This document shows, piece by piece, positions 60,289 through 64,000 of a DNA stretch of 64,000 nucleotides (its first letter is position 1; each line of letters starts with the position of its first letter). The position numbers and the translations under genes are program-made. Below the pieces are notes generated by a model that saw nothing but the letters and a program-made list of their open reading frames with translations, did no database searches and was not told the DNA's origin. This stretch comes from Chromatocurvus halotolerans (GTDB taxonomy: Bacteria > Pseudomonadota > Gammaproteobacteria > Pseudomonadales > Halieaceae), in NCBI RefSeq assembly GCF_004340525.1, contig NZ_SLWX01000001.1, positions 62,001 through 126,000 on the forward strand, written 5' to 3'.

Positions 60289-62136
60289 ATGTCCATGAGG
60301 TTATTCAGGCGTGCATCCTGCACGGGATTGTTTCTCGCCCTGGCCATGTCTGCGGGCTGTCAGCGGGCACCGGATGTTGCGGCCACTGCCCGGGAGGCTG
60401 CAACCGGGCCAGTCCCGATCAACGCGTTCTTCGAAGAGGTTTTCGAGCGTGAACTCTCCAGGCACCCGGTGATGCAATCGCGGCTCGGCTATCGGACCGA
60501 GCGCCTGGGTGAGTGGGACGATGTGTCCGATGAGGCGCATGCCGCGCGAGTGGCGCGGACACGCGATGATCTGGCACGTCTTGAAAGGGATTACGATTAC
60601 GCTTCTCTGGACCCCGCAGAGCAGCTGAGCCATGACCTCTTCATGTTCAACGGCAAGCGCCTGATCGCGGACAGTGACTTCCGTCGACATGCCTACGTGG
60701 TTGACCAGTTCAACGGACAGCTGACAGACCTCATCACCGTACTGCAGAACAATCACCCGATCGACACCAGGGAGGACGCCGAAGACTATATTTCTCGCAT
60801 TGCCGGACTTGAGGGCGTACTGCTCGATTATGTGAAGCAGCTAAAGGACCGCGCCAGCTTTGGCGTTGTGCCTCCGGCTTTTTCCTTCCCGGCAATCATC
60901 ACTGACGCTACCCGTATCGCTTCGGGCGCACCCATCGACGACGCGTCATCTGAAAACACGGTTTATGCCGATTTTCGCGACAAGCTGGCAACGCTACCCC
61001 TTGGATCCGCAGACCGCGAGGCGTTGCTGCAAGACGCCTCTGCAGCGCTGAACGGTCCCTTCAGGCGGGGTTTTGACGCGCTCATCAACGAAGTCAAGCG
61101 TCAACAGGGGCTGGCCGACAGCAATCACGGAGTCTGGGCACTCCCCGATGGAGATGCCTATTACCGAAATCGGATTCTGCATCACACCGCCCTGTCGCTG
61201 TCGCCCGACGACATCCACCAGATCGGTCTTGACGAGGTTGACCGCCTGCACTATGAAATGCGGGGCACCATTGGCGAGGTGGGCTTTGACGGCGACCTGC
61301 GCGAGTTTTTCGAGTTCATCCGCGACGATCCGAACAATTATCACGAAGACTCAGATGCGGGCAGAGAGCAATTCCTGGAAAATGCCCGGGCCCAGATCAC
61401 AGAGATCTATTCGGTTGTCGATGACTACTTCAACGCGCTGCCAGAGGCCGACCTTGTGGTGCGCCGCGTTGAACCCTGGCGCGAGAACTCAACCAGCATC
61501 GCATTCTATAATCGGCCATCGGCTGACGGCAGCAAGCCCGGTATTTATTACGCGATTCTCGCTGACATGAGCAGCGTCCAGAAGTATGTATTCACCGCAA
61601 TCACCTATCATGAGTCGGTGCCGGGCCATCATTTCCAGATTGCCCTGGCACAGGAGCTCGATGGCCTGCCGCGCTTTCGCAGGCAGTCAGGCTACGGCGC
61701 GTTCACCGAGGGCTGGGCGCTGTATGCAGAGCAGCTCGCACGGGAAATGGGCTTCTACCAGAACCCCTACGACAACTTTGGCCGCCTGCAGAATGAACTC
61801 TGGCGCGCGGTGCGGCTTGTTCTCGACACAGGCATCCACGCGAAAAAGTGGAGCCGCGAAGAGGCGATAACCTATTTCCGCGAGAACACGCCGCTATCTG
61901 AGGGCGATATCGTCACGGAGGTAGAGCGATTCTTTGTCAATCCCGGACAGGCGCTCGGGTATAAGCTTGGCATGATAAAGATTCTGGAGCTGCGGGAACT
62001 CGCCAGACAGGAACTTGGCGAGAGGTTCGACATCCGCGACTTTCACGACGCGGTGATCGGAGCGGGATCGCTCCCGCTGCCGCTCCTCGAACGCAGGGTA
62101 AAAGACTGGCAGAGACAGGCCGTAGACAGCCATTGA
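60289..62136 (+). CDS. DUF885 family lipoprotein, putative metallopeptidase
   Basis: A 615-residue protein with a lipoprotein signal (LAMSAGCQ). The DUF885 signature HESVPGHHFQ begins at His441 (HExxxGHH-like zinc site), followed by SGYGAFTEGWALYAEQLA with the third ligand glutamate and PGQALGYKLG near the end. The family comprises putative metallopeptidases of the envelope, usually acting on small peptides; the substrate is not known. ATG 60289 has GGAG upstream. It follows the OmpA-domain gene by 110 bp and faces the RND gene. Confidence 0.9.
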   Translation: MSMRLFRRASCTGLFLALAMSAGCQRAPDVAATAREAATGPVPINAFFEEVFERELSRHPVMQSRLGYRTERLGEWDDVSDEAHAARVARTRDDLARLERDYDYASLDPAEQLSHDLFMFNGKRLIADSDFRRHAYVVDQFNGQLTDLITVLQNNHPIDTREDAEDYISRIAGLEGVLLDYVKQLKDRASFGVVPPAFSFPAIITDATRIASGAPIDDASSENTVYADFRDKLATLPLGSADREALLQDASAALNGPFRRGFDALINEVKRQQGLADSNHGVWALPDGDAYYRNRILHHTALSLSPDDIHQIGLDEVDRLHYEMRGTIGEVGFDGDLREFFEFIRDDPNNYHEDSDAGREQFLENARAQITEIYSVVDDYFNALPEADLVVRRVEPWRENSTSIAFYNRPSADGSKPGIYYAILADMSSVQKYVFTAITYHESVPGHHFQIALAQELDGLPRFRRQSGYGAFTEGWALYAEQLAREMGFYQNPYDNFGRLQNELWRAVRLVLDTGIHAKKWSREEAITYFRENTPLSEGDIVTEVERFFVNPGQALGYKLGMIKILELRELARQELGERFDIRDFHDAVIGAGSLPLPLLERRVKDWQRQAVDSH

Positions 62137-62143
62137 CCGTTTT

Positions 62144-64000
62144 TCAGGACGACGGCGACCGATACGGTTCCTGCACAGAGGCCAGCGCCTCCATCTGCCG
62201 CGCGATGGCCTCGGGAGAACCGGTACGACGGGCGATCACCTGATAGACGGCAGGCACCAGATACAGCGTGAACAGCGTCGCCACCGAGACGCCAAACAGG
62301 ACAACAACGCCGAGCACGTTCCGACTGGCGGCACCGGGACCTTCCATCAGGACCAGCGGCAAGGCGCCGACAATCGTCGAAACCGCCGTCATCAGTACCG
62401 GCCGAAGTCGCAGTATCGAGGCCCGGACGATCGCTTCTTCGAAATCGACGCCCTCATCGCGCACCTGGTTGATGAACTCGACCAGCAGAATACCGTTCTT
62501 CGTGGCAATGCCTATGAGCATCAGCATGCCGATCTGACTGAACAGATTGAACGACATGCCCATCAGCATCAGGCCGAGGAGCCCGCCCATCAGGGCCAGA
62601 GGCACCGTCACCATGATCACCGTCGGATGCACAAAGCTCTCGAACTGCGCCGCCATCACCAGGAACAGCACCAGCAGCGCGAGCCCGAAGGCGAAGTAGA
62701 TATCGCCGGTGGATTCCTTGTAGTCGAGGGACTGCCCCCGGTAATCCACCTTTGCCGCTGCGGGAAGATGTTCCGCAACGCTGGATTCCAGGAAGCTCAG
62801 CCCCTCGCCCAGTGACACCCCCTCAGCCAGGGTCGCGTTAATCGTGACGGAGCGAAGGCGATTGAAACGATTGAGAGTGGCAATCCCCGCGCTGCTCTCG
62901 GTGGCCAGCAGGTTGGAGAGCTGTATCAGGGCTCCACCAGAACTTCGCACGCGAATATTGCCGATATCGTCTGGCGTGACTCGTTGCTCTTCCTCCAATT
63001 GCACAATGACCGGGTATTCTTCGCCGTCAACAGCATAGGTTGTCGCCTCCTGCTCCGTCATCAGTGCCTGCAAGGCTTCGGCCACTTCCCGTGTACTGAC
63101 CCCCATCGCCGCTGCACGCGAGGGACTGACGCTGACCAGAACCTGCTGCTGGTTTTCCTTGAGATCAGAGGTCAGCATGCCGAAAAGGCCGCTTTCCCGG
63201 GCCTTGTCCATCAGGGTGTCACGCCACTGCGCCAGGGTCAGGTAATCGGGGCCCTGCAGCACGAACTGCACCGGCGTATCCGGACCCCGCGCCCCCAGGC
63301 CCGCGGGCAAAAATACCTGCGTGCGGATACCGGGAATAGCACTCCATTCTTCCTGCAGCCGGTCGCACAGCTCGAAGGCGCTGTAATCCCGCTGATCCCA
63401 GGGCACCATGGAAATGCGCGAGAACGCCACCGAGGCTGAGGTGGAATTTCGGAACGGCGCGACAAAAAGCACCCGGTTCAGTGAGCCGGACTTCTCCAGC
63501 TCCAGCAGCGGCGGTTCGAGACGTTCGATAATGCCACGCATGGTCCCTATGTTGGTGCCTTCCTGGGCAGTGATCAGCGCCATCACGGAATCCTGATCCT
63601 CTACGGGAATGTATTCCTGAGGAAGCTGACCCAGCAGCGTTGGCAAGGCTGCCAGCGCGGCAACAACCAGCAGCGGCGCTGTCCATGCGTGCCTGAGCAG
63701 AGCACGCAGGGTACGCTCGTAAGCGCGGCGCAGCGCGCCCAGATTTTTATCCACGATACGGCTGAGGATGCTGTTTGATCCTCCCTTGTGCATAATCTGA
63801 CTGCACAGCATGGGAACCAGAGACAGCGCCAGAATTGATGACACCACCACGGCAACGGAGATGGTAGCGGCCAGTTCAACGAAAAGTCGGGCGGAGGCAT
63901 CCTGCAGGAAAAGAACGGGGCTGAAAACGGCCAGCAGAACGGCAGTCGTGGCAATAACCGCAAAGCCGACCTGCTTCGCGCCGTTCGCCGACGCCAGAAG
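62144..64000 (-). CDS. RND efflux permease, 3' part (5' end outside window)
   Basis: The frame is open to the right edge, giving 618 C-terminal residues of a protein of usually about 1030. The tail repeats RND signatures: SVAVVVSSILALSLVPMLCS at the left of helix 6, the periplasmic porter region with YIPVEDQDSVMALITAQEG, then IGMLMLIGIATKNGILLVEF, the helix-10/11 block. It is closest to the hydrophobe/amphiphile (HAE-1) type. Its adaptor protein gene should lie beyond the right edge. No start codon is visible; the first in-window methionine is internal. Confidence 0.92.
   Translation of the reverse strand, partial: LLASANGAKQVGFAVIATTAVLLAVFSPVLFLQDASARLFVELAATISVAVVVSSILALSLVPMLCSQIMHKGGSNSILSRIVDKNLGALRRAYERTLRALLRHAWTAPLLVVAALAALPTLLGQLPQEYIPVEDQDSVMALITAQEGTNIGTMRGIIERLEPPLLELEKSGSLNRVLFVAPFRNSTSASVAFSRISMVPWDQRDYSAFELCDRLQEEWSAIPGIRTQVFLPAGLGARGPDTPVQFVLQGPDYLTLAQWRDTLMDKARESGLFGMLTSDLKENQQQVLVSVSPSRAAAMGVSTREVAEALQALMTEQEATTYAVDGEEYPVIVQLEEEQRVTPDDIGNIRVRSSGGALIQLSNLLATESSAGIATLNRFNRLRSVTINATLAEGVSLGEGLSFLESSVAEHLPAAAKVDYRGQSLDYKESTGDIYFAFGLALLVLFLVMAAQFESFVHPTVIMVTVPLALMGGLLGLMLMGMSFNLFSQIGMLMLIGIATKNGILLVEFINQVRDEGVDFEEAIVRASILRLRPVLMTAVSTIVGALPLVLMEGPGAASRNVLGVVVLFGVSVATLFTLYLVPAVYQVIARRTGSPEAIARQMEALASVQEPYRSPSS

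Overview
The window is 64 kb of dense, high-GC bacterial chromosome. Every gap between genes is under 300 bp. I found no tRNA, rRNA, CRISPR array, insertion sequence or prophage gene. The organism is most likely a gammaproteobacterium, because the order ftsK-lolA-rarA-crcB-serS-cysG, the block trxB-aat-bpt-infA-clpA-clpS-icd, and rluE-nudix-mnmA-hflD-purB match the Pseudomonas-type backbone as I remember it. Membrane urate hydroxylase, odd-chain acyl-CoA metabolism, PutA and a multi-subunit cation antiporter suit a marine heterotroph, perhaps of the Cellvibrionales/Halieaceae type; that placement is inference.

Layout. 1-4248: purine/urate catabolic operon (allantoicase fragment, uraD, hiuH, allA, guaD, puuD) with overlapping or touching genes. 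4357-7342: SIMPL-domain exported protein and tail-specific protease. 7356-14882 (minus): ftsK-lolA-rarA-crcB-serS-cysG. 15123-17840 (plus): trxB-aat-bpt-infA. 17881-21969 (minus): clpS-clpA and icd. 22124-27242 (plus): rluE, nudix, mnmA, hflD, purB and a two-domain GNAT protein.

27316-38666 (minus) is a carbon-catabolism block: a carboxyltransferase and a diverged biotin carboxylase/biotin carrier subunit, methylmalonyl-CoA epimerase, methylmalonyl-CoA mutase, its MeaB chaperone, then PutA. Together these would take propionyl-CoA to succinyl-CoA, and proline to glutamate. pabB (plus) lies beyond a divergent promoter region. 40312-47064 (minus) is a ten-gene run: moaC-moaD-moaE-flavin reductase-nudix (coupled or closely spaced), bcp, a stand-alone yajC, an amino acid:cation symporter, a 5'-nucleotidase and cysB. 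47202-51751 (plus) holds an MFS transporter, a tiny membrane protein, an amidoligase-family protein overlapping a class I glutamine-amidotransferase-like hydrolase, and an exported beta-lactamase-fold serine hydrolase. The amidoligase/amidotransferase pair is the best candidate here for an uncharacterised biosynthetic system.

51772-57939 (minus) is a nine-gene Mrp/Mbh-like operon (E-F-G-MbhD-MbhE/B-C-D-D'-X). It lacks a hydrogenase or dehydrogenase module and ends in a truncated relative of the proton-pump subunits. The right end holds a Tat-type exported MsrB, a DUF4398 lipoprotein with an OmpA-domain partner, a DUF885 lipoprotein and the 3' part of an RND efflux permease that runs off the edge.

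Start codons were chosen from Shine-Dalgarno motifs, stop/start overlaps and family length. No alignment or database search was possible, so family names rest on recognised motifs and neighbours.
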